Source of the DNA: Ianthella basta | Taxonomy: Eukaryota > Porifera > Demospongiae > Verongiida > Ianthellidae | Length of the DNA stretch: 64,000 nucleotides | Assembly (NCBI GenBank): GCA_964019415.1 | Contig: OZ025872.1 | Coordinates: forward strand, 6,899,322-6,963,321 | Reading direction: 5' to 3' | Part shown: positions 50,859-62,843 of the stretch, in pieces | How positions within the stretch are numbered: the stretch's first letter is position 1 | How the letters are laid out: every line of letters starts with the position of its first letter | Translations under genes and position numbers: made by a program | Notes under the pieces: generated by a model | What the model saw: only the letters and a program-made list of their open reading frames with translations | What the model was told of the DNA's origin: nothing | The model's database searches: none

Positions 50859-51921
50859 ATGCCTATTATTATACCGTCCAACGGCCTACCATCACAACGT
50901 AGATTAAGCGCGGGCGGGATGCAGAAACCAAGGTGGGCAGAGTTACTTGAACAGAAAGGGGTATACTACAAAGGGATAGTCAATGACCCAGACAGTTTAG
51001 TGGAGAAACTGACAGCAGATACTGTCACTACCATTGGCACAAGGCGTTCAAGGCAAGGCAAAGAGAACCAAACTGAAGTGAGTTGCATCTGCTCCTGATA
51101 ACTATTACAACAATGTACATAGTAAAAGCCAACTATTAAGGGTGCATGTGCATTGTTGAAGTAAGATTTTCAAGCTTTGAATGAAAGATCACAACAGAAC
51201 TGATTCAACCAATTCTCCCTCCCAACTTTAGTCTCCACATGTGCCACAAGTCCACAAATCCAGGTGAATATGTGCATAGTGCATGTATGTGTATGTGATG
51301 GCAAAATTATGTGTGTATTGCACACATACATGCATGTTCATAATTTACACATGTGCATGACGATGACCATGCATGCATAACCGTTCATATCCCACTTGAA
51401 TACAGATTAATAGCACCAAATCACTACTTTGGAAGGTCATAAATGCCACCAAAGTAATTGAAACCCTCTCACACACCTGCTGATTCTGTCAAAGAAGACA
51501 TTTGTGTATGCATCTCTGGAATCACATTCACGTCGTAGGCCAGGGCAAAAAAGAGCAGATTTCAGACACAGAAACAGAGTTGGAAGAAAGGCTGAGCGTC
51601 TTTGAAAGGTATATTCAACTAACAATAGTCTATTTCAAGTAACACACATGCATGCATGTGCTAGGCATGACTACTGTTGTACGTTATTTGTAGGAAATGG
51701 AGAAACACCAACACCCTACTTGCCAATCCTCCTTGACGCTAGTAAGACATACAAGTGAGACAGGACAGAAGCGTAAACGCAAGAGGTGTGGAGACTGCAA
51801 GGCCTGCCAAGCAGATGATTGTGGTGGGTGCCGGTTTTGCTTGGACAAGGCTAATTTTGGTGGCCCAGGCAAACTCAAACAATGCTGCATCAAGAGAAGG
51901 GGCCTTCAGAATATTTCCTAG
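50859..51921 (+). CDS. Small CXXC zinc-finger protein (two exons)
   Basis: Exons 50859-51077 and 51694-51921 join in phase 0 by GT-AG, giving about 148 residues. Residues 1-73 contain PRWAELLEQKGVYYKGIVND and a basic RRSRQGKENQ tail. Exon 2 holds a CXXC finger near the C-terminus: KRCGDCKACQ, DDCGGCRFCLDKANFGG, then KQCCIKRR. This is the CxxCxxC-x4-CxxCxxC pattern plus distal cysteines of CFP1, MLL, KDM2 and DNMT1. That domain binds unmethylated CpG DNA, so a nuclear CpG reader is likely. No other domain is present, unlike most CXXC proteins; it may be a stand-alone reader or a fragment of a longer gene. A 32-nt candidate exon at 51230-51261 would break the phase and was left out. Confidence 0.7.
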
Positions 51922-52611
51922 CAGCCATCTGATAGTGACAGTATTTGAGTATTAAGTAGTCAGATTATTTTGATTTCCTCCTGGTCTTAGTTGTCCTTTG
52001 TCTGTAGTCTCTACATTGGACACTGCTGAAATGGTGTGCATGCAATTCCTTCCTATTCAGCTAGCTACTGCACACAGCATACAAATATCCTGTATCTACC
52101 ATGCTCTACACATCACATGTATGACAGTGAACAATTGATGCACCATACTATAGCTAGCTACTCCATGGATTAATTTCTTCATTTACACATAGCTACAAGC
52201 ACACCCATGCACACATGTGCACCAAGGTACATTGCTACTAGGGTTGTATACCAAAGCTAGTGCTGCATTACAACTGGAGATGCATTCAGCTTGCAAGCAC
52301 ACCAGAGTCTAATGATAGCCACCTCTTTAAGTACTCCTTTCATTCCTCCCCTTATATCCTCTGCTTTAAGCTTGGTACTGCCCATCTGTTTATAGCGTTC
52401 CGAGAGTGTACGTCGAAGAGTGTTTACACAACATCTAGTCACGTGCGCTTCCGCACGCGTCGCCTGACTATAATTTTCAAAGTAATCGTATTCATATGGT
52501 GTGACAGGAGACGAGAGATCACCTGTTTCTCGCGAATGGTTTACTCGATCTAAACCATTAGTCCAGAAGAATATATAAAGTGTGTTTTTCACTGTTGGGT
52601 CTTGCGCTTAG
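51922..52611. other. Intergenic region and XDH promoter
   Basis: TAGCTAGC-rich AT sequence, then a less repetitive stretch leading to a TATA box at 52572. No gene seen; a 111-codon minus ORF at 52257-52592 is not recognisable. Confidence 0.45.
52572..52580 (+). promoter_or_regulatory. TATA box of the XDH-family gene
   Basis: TATATAAAG, 32 bp upstream of the ATG at 52612, which implies a very short 5' leader if used. Confidence 0.55.
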
Positions 52612-55600
52612 ATGGAGCCGAGTATGGAGTGGAGGGTCCATAGTCGAAAGGAGATCGTCTTCTTCGTCAACTGCGTCAAGGTGCGGACAATACAATGCTT
52701 GTCTGCATGCCACGTGCCTAGCTACTCAGTAGGAGTTAGGTGTTTCAGTCAGCTGCATGCTACTTCCCTCCATGCCCTGTAGGTGACCGAGAAGCATCCC
52801 GATCCATCTGTGACCCTGCTTTACTACCTTAGAAACAAGTGTATCCGACCCCTTGAGTTGATCAATCAGCTGTATACACGCAGCGGTAGGTCTGTAGTGA
52901 CGACGGCCAGAGATTGGGCTCATATTGTTTAGAAGTGACATAGCAGAACGGGGAGGGGGAGGGCTGGGCTACAGGCTGTAGGCCCCCACAAATATCTCTT
53001 GATCAGGGAATTTCAGCAAGTTGCTAGCTATAGGCCTGACTGGATTTGCCACCAAGCAACACCCCCAAATGTTAAAACCATGTCACGTTCGCTGCCACTG
53101 ACTGGAACATATTGCTAGCACATACTCCATGATGAAAGCTAATGTCGCTATAATAGCTAGCTGGGTTATTCAAACCAAAACTATATAGATGTATGTTACA
53201 ATGTAGTAAGCCATTGAAACTATACCAAATGTCAATCTCTACCTAGTTGCAAATAGTGTCATATACTATGGCCTACCAAATTATATAGACCTAGTTTACT
53301 AGTGAAATCTAGCTTGCCATGTATTCCTTAACTTTTAACCAGTGGGCCTGACTGGTACAAAGTTAGGATGTGGAGAGGGTGGATGTGGGGCATGCACAGT
53401 GATGGTCTCTTCATACCAACAACAAAGCAAGACAATCAGGTAGGCTATGATTGTTACCTAAGGAATCCATACATCAAAGGATGCAACTGCGCATTATTTT
53501 CTTGGAATGCACCGGATAATGCACAGTTGCCTTATTTGGAAACGTATAATGCATTGTTTGCTTTGTAACACACTGCTTTGAAAGGGGCTCTTATTGAGAT
53601 ATCCAATCATTTTACAGCCTTATGTAAACGTTTTGTCTGCTGTTTAGCTAAAATCCTTTGATACACTCATCACTTTGCAAACTTTCACATGAACTTTGGC
53701 TCCTCAATGATTAGTGCATGACACTTATTAGAAAATGGTTATCCCCAAAAATTTATGCCTAGCACAACACTGCACATGCATGTTTGATGGCAGAGACTTG
53801 GAATTATGCATGCGATATCTCTAGAGTCTTCTGAATGTGATTTTAGTATGCAGGAAGGTCTCCACTCTCCAAGCTCTACAGACCTTCCAATCCCAGTCTG
53901 CATTCTGCAGGGAAGCTCTGAGTTCATACGCCATTAGCAGGTCTTCAAAATCATCTGCCATAGCACCGACTCAAACACTGCGGCCATGTGATAACTAGTA
54001 CTTATACTACAACACGCCTTGCATCTGTAGCAGTGCTTGGGGCATGATGAAGCCATCATATATAGATGGGGGTGGTGGTTACAATATCAAGACAAGTGGG
54101 CTTCCCCTCCCAGCATCTTGTGCAAATCCCAGAAGCCAGCACGAAAGTTGAAAAATGTTTCCCATATCCCTCAAACACAAGGATGTAACGAACAGTGAGC
54201 GATAACTCAAGTGCGTAAAACAGAAAATAAGAGAACAAGCATAATGGTTTCAAATCCAACGAACTGTCTTCCACTGCTGTACACATATCCCCGCAGCGAG
54301 AAACAGATAACAAAAAACATGTACAAACTAGGTGTGACTTGGGTGTCTATACATCCCTACATTAATTGTAGCTACTCCAACCATTGTTTTCACACATAGC
54401 ATAGACACATGAGTTTCTATGACATATATACACAAAGTCACAATATATGCATATTGTACTGTCTTGCGTTAGCTATGATAATCTGACACTCACTTGTGTC
54501 CATACACACATGTGTATGGACACACACAGCAAGTCACATTTTAGATCACAAGTCCATGGCACAACCTAATGCTATAAGGAATTAAGGATTAACTTGGTGT
54601 GATTTCTTTCAGACATTACTCAGTGAATGCCTGTATTGTACCACTCTGCTCTGTGGATGGATTAGCAGTGACTACTGTGGAAGGAATTGGCAGTGTGGCC
54701 AGAGGCCTGCATCCAGTGCAGGAAAGGCTGGCCAAGGCCCACGGGTCCCAGTGTGGGTTTTGCACTCCAGGGATAGTGATGTCTATGTACACACTCCTCC
54801 GAAATAGCCCAAAGCCCTCCCAGTCAGAAATTGAGCGGGCATTTGATGGCAACTTGTGCAGGTGTACTGGTTACCGGCCTATTCTGGATGGGTACAAGAC
54901 ATTTGCCAAAGTAAGGAAGGCATCTTACAATATTCATATATAGTCATTATTGTACTTATTATGGCACCACAAAGCAAAGACAAACTGCATGACTGTGCTC
55001 CATCTTGTATGTCCTTAAAGGGGGACTGCTGCTGTGGTGCTGAGGGTGGAAAATGTTGCAAAGGGAATGAAACTTGTGTGGTGGAGGTCAGTGAAGTCCT
55101 GATGCATGGGCTGTAACCCACACACACACACATGCACACCATTTATGACATCTGTTCACTAATACACACTAATCACAGCACACTGTACAAACTTGTTTAT
55201 GCTACAACGATGCCTCTCCTGCAGTGGAGGAATCTCGACTACCTCCATCTTTAATTACAGTCCATTTGTGTGCTGTTCCCATTGATTGTATGCACCAAGT
55301 GCTGATATTGGGTTTGCAATTGGTTATCCCATGCACAAAGAGACATTGTCCTTGTCATGCATGTGTCCTCTTGTCAGCTACAGTAGGTCTATTACAATAT
55401 GTTTCACTTCTACCTGCTGTCTGTATTCTCTGAAATACTGCAGAAGACATCTCCTTTGTTTGATCCCAGCAAATTCAAATCACTTGACCCCACCCAAGAA
55501 CCCATCTTCCCACCAGAGCTACAGGTACGAAGGCACTGCAGTCATCAGATGGCTACTCGTGCCTCTCAGACCATGCACTGCCTTCTCCTTTCTGTAGCTG

Positions 55601-58600
55601 TCAGCACCTGTAGCTCCTCTCTTCATCCAAGGGCCATTGAGTTCATGGGAACATGATGGCAAGAAGAAGACACACCAGACTACGTGGATTCAGCCAGTCA
55701 CTCTTGAGCAGCTCCTGGAGGCTAAGGAGAAATACAAAGATGCCAAAATAATTGTCGGGAGCTCTGAGATCAGTGAGCTCAACATACGTACATAAATAGA
55801 TGCAAGAAATAGGTCCTGGAAGGCAATGTAATATATAATATGTGGCTTCTCTAGCACATGGCATTGTACAAATAGTATAGTTGCATAATCTTTCACCTAC
55901 GTACCTCACCATGTGGTTTTGTCAATATTATGCTAAGGGGAAGTCACAACATTGGTGTTTTATGCCACACAGCTGTTGAGATGAAAGTTCGTGGATTTGA
56001 ATACCTGGTGTTCATCAGTCCAGTGTATGTGCCAGAAATGACAGCATTGCAGGTTACTCAGGAGGGCTTGCTCGTGGGGGCATCATGCTGTCTCACTGAC
56101 ATAAGGGACAAGATGCAAGAGCTAATCGGCAAACTACCAGGTAACACCTTATAAATACATGTTGAACTATACGGCATAGAATTTAGCTCCTAACAACCCC
56201 TCCCCCCTCTCCCCCATTGTGGTTTCTGGGCAGGTTACAAGACACAGACCTTCCAGGCCATGTGTGAAATGCTGCGATGGTTTTGCAGGGGACCAAATTA
56301 GGAATGTGGCAGTAAGTACTTCACACCGACTGACAGTCAGCCCTGTTACCATATGGCCGGAAATTTTGGCGAGGAATTTATTTTGGCGGATTGGCGGTTT
56401 TGAGAGCAATCCACCAATTAATGTTTCTACCACCAAAATTTGTGCAATCATATGGTTTTCCGCTTAACAAGCCTGGTTGTGCCAGGCCTATAGATTAATC
56501 GTCAGCATGAAGATCACAACTGACAGCAGCGCGAGGACATTACGTTTCCAAAGACTTTTGCACACCAGAAGTGGAAGAAGAGTGCGAGGAGGCCGAAGGC
56601 AATTCGAATGGCGTCTTATATGCGGTCGCTGTGAAGATCGTTGAGATCACAGATTTTGGCAGCCTGTTCTCTGTTTATGCATTGGAGCGGTACGATTGTG
56701 TGCAAGGCAGGCTGCAGACGAGCGTCAGCAGATCCGCCAAAAGGAAGCTTGAAAGCCTTTGTACATTGCAGCATTCGTGGGAAAAGCTAAGGATTAGAAC
56801 AAAATAATCCAATTGTGGTCAAACAACAACACGTGCACTCTTTAGGAAGAGACTCCAAGACTTCAGCAATCTAGCTCTGTTTGTCCGGGTTAGCCATTTT
56901 GCTATGAATATCATTATGGCACAGGCTTTGCCAAACCGCCAAAGTAAATTCCGCCAAATACAGAAATTTCAGCAATCCGCCAAAATAAATTTCTGCCAAA
57001 ATTTCCGGCCATACGGTAATTTGCTGATAGTCTAAGTCTGCCTCTTGTGTACCTCCCTTGAGACATCATCAATGCTATTTCAGACAGTGTTTGACTTCTC
57101 TTGCAATGTCTAGTCCTTGGGAGGTAACCTTATGACAGCCAGCCCCATTTCTGATTTGAATCCAATTCTCATGGCAGTTGGTGCAACAGTCACTATTTCC
57201 TCAAGGAAAGGTAATGAATGTTAGACTGTGGAGTGTGTCATTGCATACAATGCAACAAATGTTTAATATGCATATAACGTGTGAACATGTCTTAGTTAAT
57301 CCAACCTACAGTCAAGATAGCATTTTGAAACTCAACAGGTGGTCAGAGAAAGGAAGTGGTAAATGAAAAGTTCTTCCAGTCATACCGAAAAGTTGCCATG
57401 GAAGCAGATGAAGTCCTCATTTCCATACTACTTCCATTCAATGAAAAGGTGAGACCCCTACTAACTCAGCAAACCATAGATTGGAGTTGAACTATACTGT
57501 GTTTTTGCTGACATCACTACCAGACTTATGTATAGCTAACTGTTATTTCCAACCCCATAGAGTGAGCATGTGATGGCCTTCAAGCAGGCACGCCGGAGGG
57601 AAGATGATATAGCGATTGTGAATGCCTGTTTCAAAGTTGTCTTGGCCGAAAGTGAGCATGACAGAAAGCAAATTGTGCAGACTTGCCGCCTGGTCTACGG
57701 TGGCTGTGCAGCAGTAACCAAATCAGCTGCCAAGACTGAACAAGAGCTTGTTGGTCTTGAGTGGGATGCAAAGCTTCTGGAGCGGGCATTGGAGTTGCTG
57801 CCAGGGGACCTCCCCTTGCAGTCCAACGCACCAGGGGGAATGCCTGAGTACAGGATTGCCTTGATGATGAGTCTCTTCTACAAGTTCTACACTGCTGTAA
57901 CAAGCAGGATTTGTGAGGATGTAAGCTTGCAGCTTTGATGGTTTGTGAGATGCATAGCATACAGTAATTGGTTGTAGCTATGAAGCTAAGTCAGCTTAAT
58001 ATTACCTTACAGCTTGCTTTCCTGGCTGATTTTGTTCCAGCATTGTATTCTGGTGTGATCTTAAAGATGAAGAGAGATTACACCATTATAAAGAGATAAA
58101 GATTACAGCATTGCAATCATGCCTTTGTAGCATTACTTTGCTATCCACTATCCTATTCATTTGTTCATGTCCTAGCTGCTCTAGATCTGTTCCTTATTGT
58201 CAAAGCCATTAAGACTGGCAAGCACTTGCCACTTTAACTATAGTCAATTTGTTCTTTTTGCAACTCCATTTTCACTTTGCCTTCTTTAATTCATGAATGT
58301 AATATTATGTATATACATACTCAATTCATGTTTGAAATGAAGATTTGGGTTGATGACTTGAACTTGCTCCTTTCACTGCAGTCTGTCTCCCCAGCAGAAA
58401 TGAACATCACTACACCATTCAAGTACATAGCCACCAAGAGCAGTCAAGGCATACAGGATGTTCCCTTTGGGCAGTCATGTGATGATACTGTCGGTCGTCC
58501 CATCTCACATCTCTCAGCTAATAAGCAGGTTTCTGGGGAAGCTTTGTATGTCGATGACATGCCAAAGCTGAAGAATGAGCTTTATGCTGGTCTTGTCGTG

Positions 58601-61346
58601 AGCACTCGTGCTCATGCTAAGATCCTGAACATTGACGCAAGTGAAGCACTTTGCATGCCTGGGGTGTGGGGATTTGTCAGTGCAAAGGACATTGGCAAAG
58701 AAGAGACTAACCTGTTCCGCGTTGTAACTGCTACTGATGAAGTGGTGTTTGCTGAAGATGAGGTGAGCTGCCGTGATCTGAACTAGTTTAATTGAACAAT
58801 TGTAATTGCCAGCTTATTCTTGATTCTGCTGCCAAGGTGACATGCCGCGGTCAGCTGATTGGATTGTTGTTGGCTGACAATGAAATGCTCGCCAAGCAGG
58901 CAGCAAAACAAGTGCACATTTCCTACCAGGAGCTCCCATCAGTCCTTACTATTCAGGTCAGACCTTGGCATGGTGCAGTAATAATGTTTAGCTCATGTCC
59001 ACTGATAACTGTTTACAGAGAGGCATAGGTGTGTCATTTAGTGAGATGGTGTCGTGCAATGTATTGGCCTCGGCATGAAGTAGCACACATTTAATTTCGC
59101 CTCTAAAGTTGACCAATGCAACAATATCAATGGTTTCAAACTTCAACATGACATTGTACTGAATACTAGTTCAACTACACAGTTCATGGATACCACTAAC
59201 CAGTGTCATACAGTAGCCATTTATATGTAATTAACTGTAGAGATGCTTCTTGTATAAATTATGCTTTCATTTATTTCTACTCCAGGAAGCTATTGAGGCC
59301 AACTCCTTCTATGAACAAGTATGCAGCAACACCAGGGGCAATGTAGAGAGTGCCCTGGCTGCGGCTGATCACATTGTCACAGGAGAAGTTGAGATTGGTG
59401 GACAAGAGCACTTCTACCTTGAGACACAAGCCTGCTCTGTGGTCCCAAAGGAGGATGGGGAGATGGAGATATTTGCTTCTACTCAGAATGCACATGACAC
59501 ACAGATGACAGCTGCCTTGGTAACAGGAGTGCCCTCCAATCGGATCATAGTGCGAGTCAAACGTATTGGTTAGTTTGCTGACAATACAACTTTACTTTGC
59601 ACAGACGTTTCATAACATTGTATTACTGCATACGTACATGCTGTCTAAGTCATTTTAATGTAATGTCTCATTGGGTATTGTAGGAGGGGCCTTTGGAGGC
59701 AAGCAGACCCGCTCAATTCCTCTCAGCTCAGCAGTAGCCCTTGCAGCTAAAAAGTGAGTCACTGTGTAGAGTTATATGTGGGGTGAACAGATACCAACAC
59801 TTCTCCCCATTGCACGTACAATCATTCGTGCAGGTGTGGCCGTCCCGTGCGTGTGATGTTGGATCGTAATGTAGACATGCTGTCCACGGGGACCAGGCAC
59901 CCCTACTTTGCACGATACAAAGTGAGTGCATGACTTTATCCTGTCATCTACAATCTTTCCGAGGCTAGCCTGAGTGAACCCCATGCCTATGGTTTATTCA
60001 GTGGGTGTATCTGTTTACATTTAATTATATACTTATTTTGTGGCATGTCAAGGTGCACAGTTTGTTTTTGATGCAAAGGTCATCCCGTGAATATTTGTTG
60101 TAGAAAGCTTGCAAAATAACAGGATATTTGAACTACTAGAAGATGACCCATCAGCCTTACAGCCTACACCCTATGGAACACCCCAATGGGAATTCCGACA
60201 AGCATTATATAATCTCCTTCTGGCAATATCTAGCAAAGCAACCCTAGTAGCTATTGGCAATGCCTGGAAAAGCAGTCTTCCATGGCAACTAGCTGCATTT
60301 CCCAATGGTGTTGTATAAGCAGTCTATCAAGTATTAAGGGATAACTATCAATACGTCTGTGAAAAACAAACAAACAGTAATCATATTGTGTATTTCTCCC
60401 TTCCACTTGAACAGGTAGGATGCGCAAAAGATGGCAAAATTACTGCTGCAAAAGTTGAGCTCTATTCCAACAGTGGCAATACCCTGGACCTCTCGGCTCC
60501 TGTGCTAGAGAAAGCAGTGAATCATATTGACAATACTTACAACATTTCCAACTGGGAGGTGATTGGGAAGAACTGCAAGACCAACATTGCATCAAACACT
60601 GCTTTCAGGACATTTGGAGCACCTCAGAGCATGTTGGTGGCAGAGACATTTTTGTGCAGGGTAGCAGAAGTAAGTACGAAAGTGGAAAGCAATTCATGAA
60701 CATTTACATAAACTGGTTCCTGTTGCCTTTTTTGTGACTAGGTCTGTGAAATGGACCCAACTGTGGTGCGCCATTTGAACCTGTACCATGATGGAGACAT
60801 CACAGTGTTTGGCCAGAAAATGGTCGATTGCCATCTTGAGCAATGCTGGACAGAGTTACTGAAGGTGGCACAGATTGATTCCAGGAGGGCAGCAGTGGAT
60901 GCATTTAACAAGTAAGGACATAAGTATCCATATTAAGATGCTACAAACATGTATGTATGGCCCTTAATGTCTTACGCAGGAACAGTCGTTGGTTGAAGCG
61001 TGGGCTGGCTGTGGTCCCTACTAAGTTTGGAATTTCTTATGGAAAGGATGACAGCTTCCTCAATCAAGGAGGTGCACTTGTGCACATCTACAATGATGGC
61101 GCAGTCCTTGTGAGCCATGGTGGGGTTGAGATGGGGCAAGGTCTGCACACCAAGATGGCTCAGGTAGCTGCCCGAGTCCTCCAGGTGCCTGTGTCCAAGG
61201 TTTACATTTCTGAGATGGCCACAAACTGTGTGCCTAATGCTCCTCCAACAGCAGCCTCTGTGTCAGCTGATGTCTATGGGGAGGCAGTCAAAGTGAGAGT
61301 AGACATGCACACAAGTATTGTTGAGGGTTGTCAACTCGCCAAACAA

Positions 61347-61401
<55 letters not shown>

Positions 61402-62843
61402 ATGTGTGCCTATTATTCAAGTTGTCTGCATTATGAAATATAATGTTCACATACACAGGATGCATGTGAACAGCTAATGACGCGCCTACATCCTTTCATG
61501 GAAGCCAATCGCAACGGGAAGTGGGAAGAATGGGTCATGGCTGCATACCTGGATAGAGTCAGTCTCTCAGCCAGTGGCTTTTCAGAGTCAGTTTCATCAT
61601 GAAATCTATTCGATATCATACCCATTTTGTGAACTGACCCTAATTGATCTCCTTTCACTCTCGAATAGTTTTGGATTCCCCCCAAAAGAGAAGAGTGCTG
61701 AGCACAACGATGTCTACAAATACTTCACATTTGGAGTAGCATGCAGTGAGGTGGAAGTTGACACCCTCACTGGAAGCCATCACACTATAAGAACGGACAT
61801 AGTGATGGATGTTGGAGAGAGCATCAACCCAGCCATTGACATTGGACAGATAGAAGGTAAGAAGTGCCGTCATCAAGATCCACATGTACGTACATGATTT
61901 GCAGTTTTATCCTGCAAGTAGTCTTCTGTTGATTACTGGTGCCATAGAAGTACTGTATATATGACATTGTGCATTATTGTGCCATGTTTTGGGCACAATC
62001 TTAAGCACGCTAGAGCTTTAACTGTGTTGTGCTATGTATGTGAGGTGTTGATGGGGACTAGTTAACATGTACACTGAGTATGTATTGTATATGCATTTTA
62101 CTGCCAGCAACTGAATGTGTTGAAAGGCATGTGACTTGGTATCGATGTTGGTTTTACACTGTATCCTGTTCATTTGTACAGCACTGTACATGACTGAGTT
62201 ACATGAGGCTTCAACACATTTGTAGGTGCATTTGCTCAAGGACTGGGTCTATTCACTCTGGAGGAGCATGTTCTTCTGGACGGCGATGAAACCGTCCGAG
62301 GCCACATGATAACCAATGGCCCAGGGGCGTACAAACTTCCAGGCTTCTCTGACATACCCAGGGAAATGAATGTATACTTGCTAAAGGATGTTCCCAACAA
62401 GAGAGCCATCTACTCCTCAAAGGTACGTACTGCTCAGCTACAATTCTACCTTTGCAGTTCCCAGTCAGGTATCTTGATTTAGTGGGAAATTTCTCGTACT
62501 AAAATGCCTGCCTTGCTTGTCTCCATTCAGGCTATTGGGGAGCCTCCTCTGTTCTTGGCAGCCAGTGTCTTCTTTGCAATAAAAGATGCCATAACTGCAT
62601 CACGGTGATTGATTTGAATGGACACCACACTGCTACTACACACCATGCCTTGTTTTAATTACATGGTACACCATTTAGTACTGTTTGTAGCATCATAACT
62701 GTTGTTTGCTAGATCTTAGACTCACTTAATATTGTTGGTTTGTACTCTGCAGGAGGGACTGTGGAGTGACCACAAGCTTCACTTTAAACAGCCCAGCAAC
62801 TGCAGAGAGGATCAGAATGGCATGCGCGGATAGGATTGTTGAG
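52612..62843 (+). CDS. XDH: Xanthine dehydrogenase / aldehyde oxidase family molybdo-flavoenzyme (25 exons, 3' end not seen)
   Basis: Exons start at 52612, 52783, 53343, 54613, 55021, 55444, 55598, 55973, 56234, 57114, 57339, 57561, 58382, 58837, 59286, 59684, 59834, 60415, 60742, 60980, 61459, 61669, 62226, 62531 and 62753-62843. About 1,338 codons result, close to the ~1,330 of animal XDH. Visible: first 2Fe-2S cluster ([13 protein letters not shown]), second ([26 protein letters not shown]), FAD domain ([29 protein letters not shown]), and molybdopterin domain ([57 protein letters not shown]). The enzyme oxidises hypoxanthine and xanthine to urate in the cytosol or peroxisome. The usual substrate Glu (bovine E802, GKETR) is Gln here; the Arg (R880) and catalytic Glu (E1261) remain. 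Exon 9 (56234-56311) is one base too long for the frame (TTTT at 56281). No family C-terminus was found, so the 3' end is open. Confidence 0.85.
56346..57019. mobile_element. MITE with TTACC(A/G)TATGGCCGG ends in XDH intron 9
   Basis: The left end TTACCATATGGCCGGAAATT (then TTGGC) and the right end ending GCCGGCCATACGGTAA-like sequence are inverted repeats. GGCGGATT/AATCCGCC motifs recur inside both ends. A TA duplication is plausible. A 78-codon ORF inside (56571-56807) is not recognised. The exons on both sides join across it in the expected phase once the exon 9 extra base is discounted. Confidence 0.75.
61350..61401 (+). repeat. (GT)n microsatellite in XDH intron 20
   Basis: About 25 GT units, 58 bp downstream of the donor at 61293. 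Confidence 0.95.

Noticed and set aside
51230-51261. Possible 32-nt exon between the two CXXC exons
   Set aside because: It has AG and GT borders but would break the reading frame that otherwise joins the two exons in phase 0.
52257-52592. 111-codon minus ORF over the XDH promoter
   Set aside because: Antisense to the TATA box region, with no family resemblance; likely chance.
56571-56807. 78-codon ORF inside the MITE of XDH intron 9
   Set aside because: Lies within a MITE and matches no protein family I know; treated as MITE interior.
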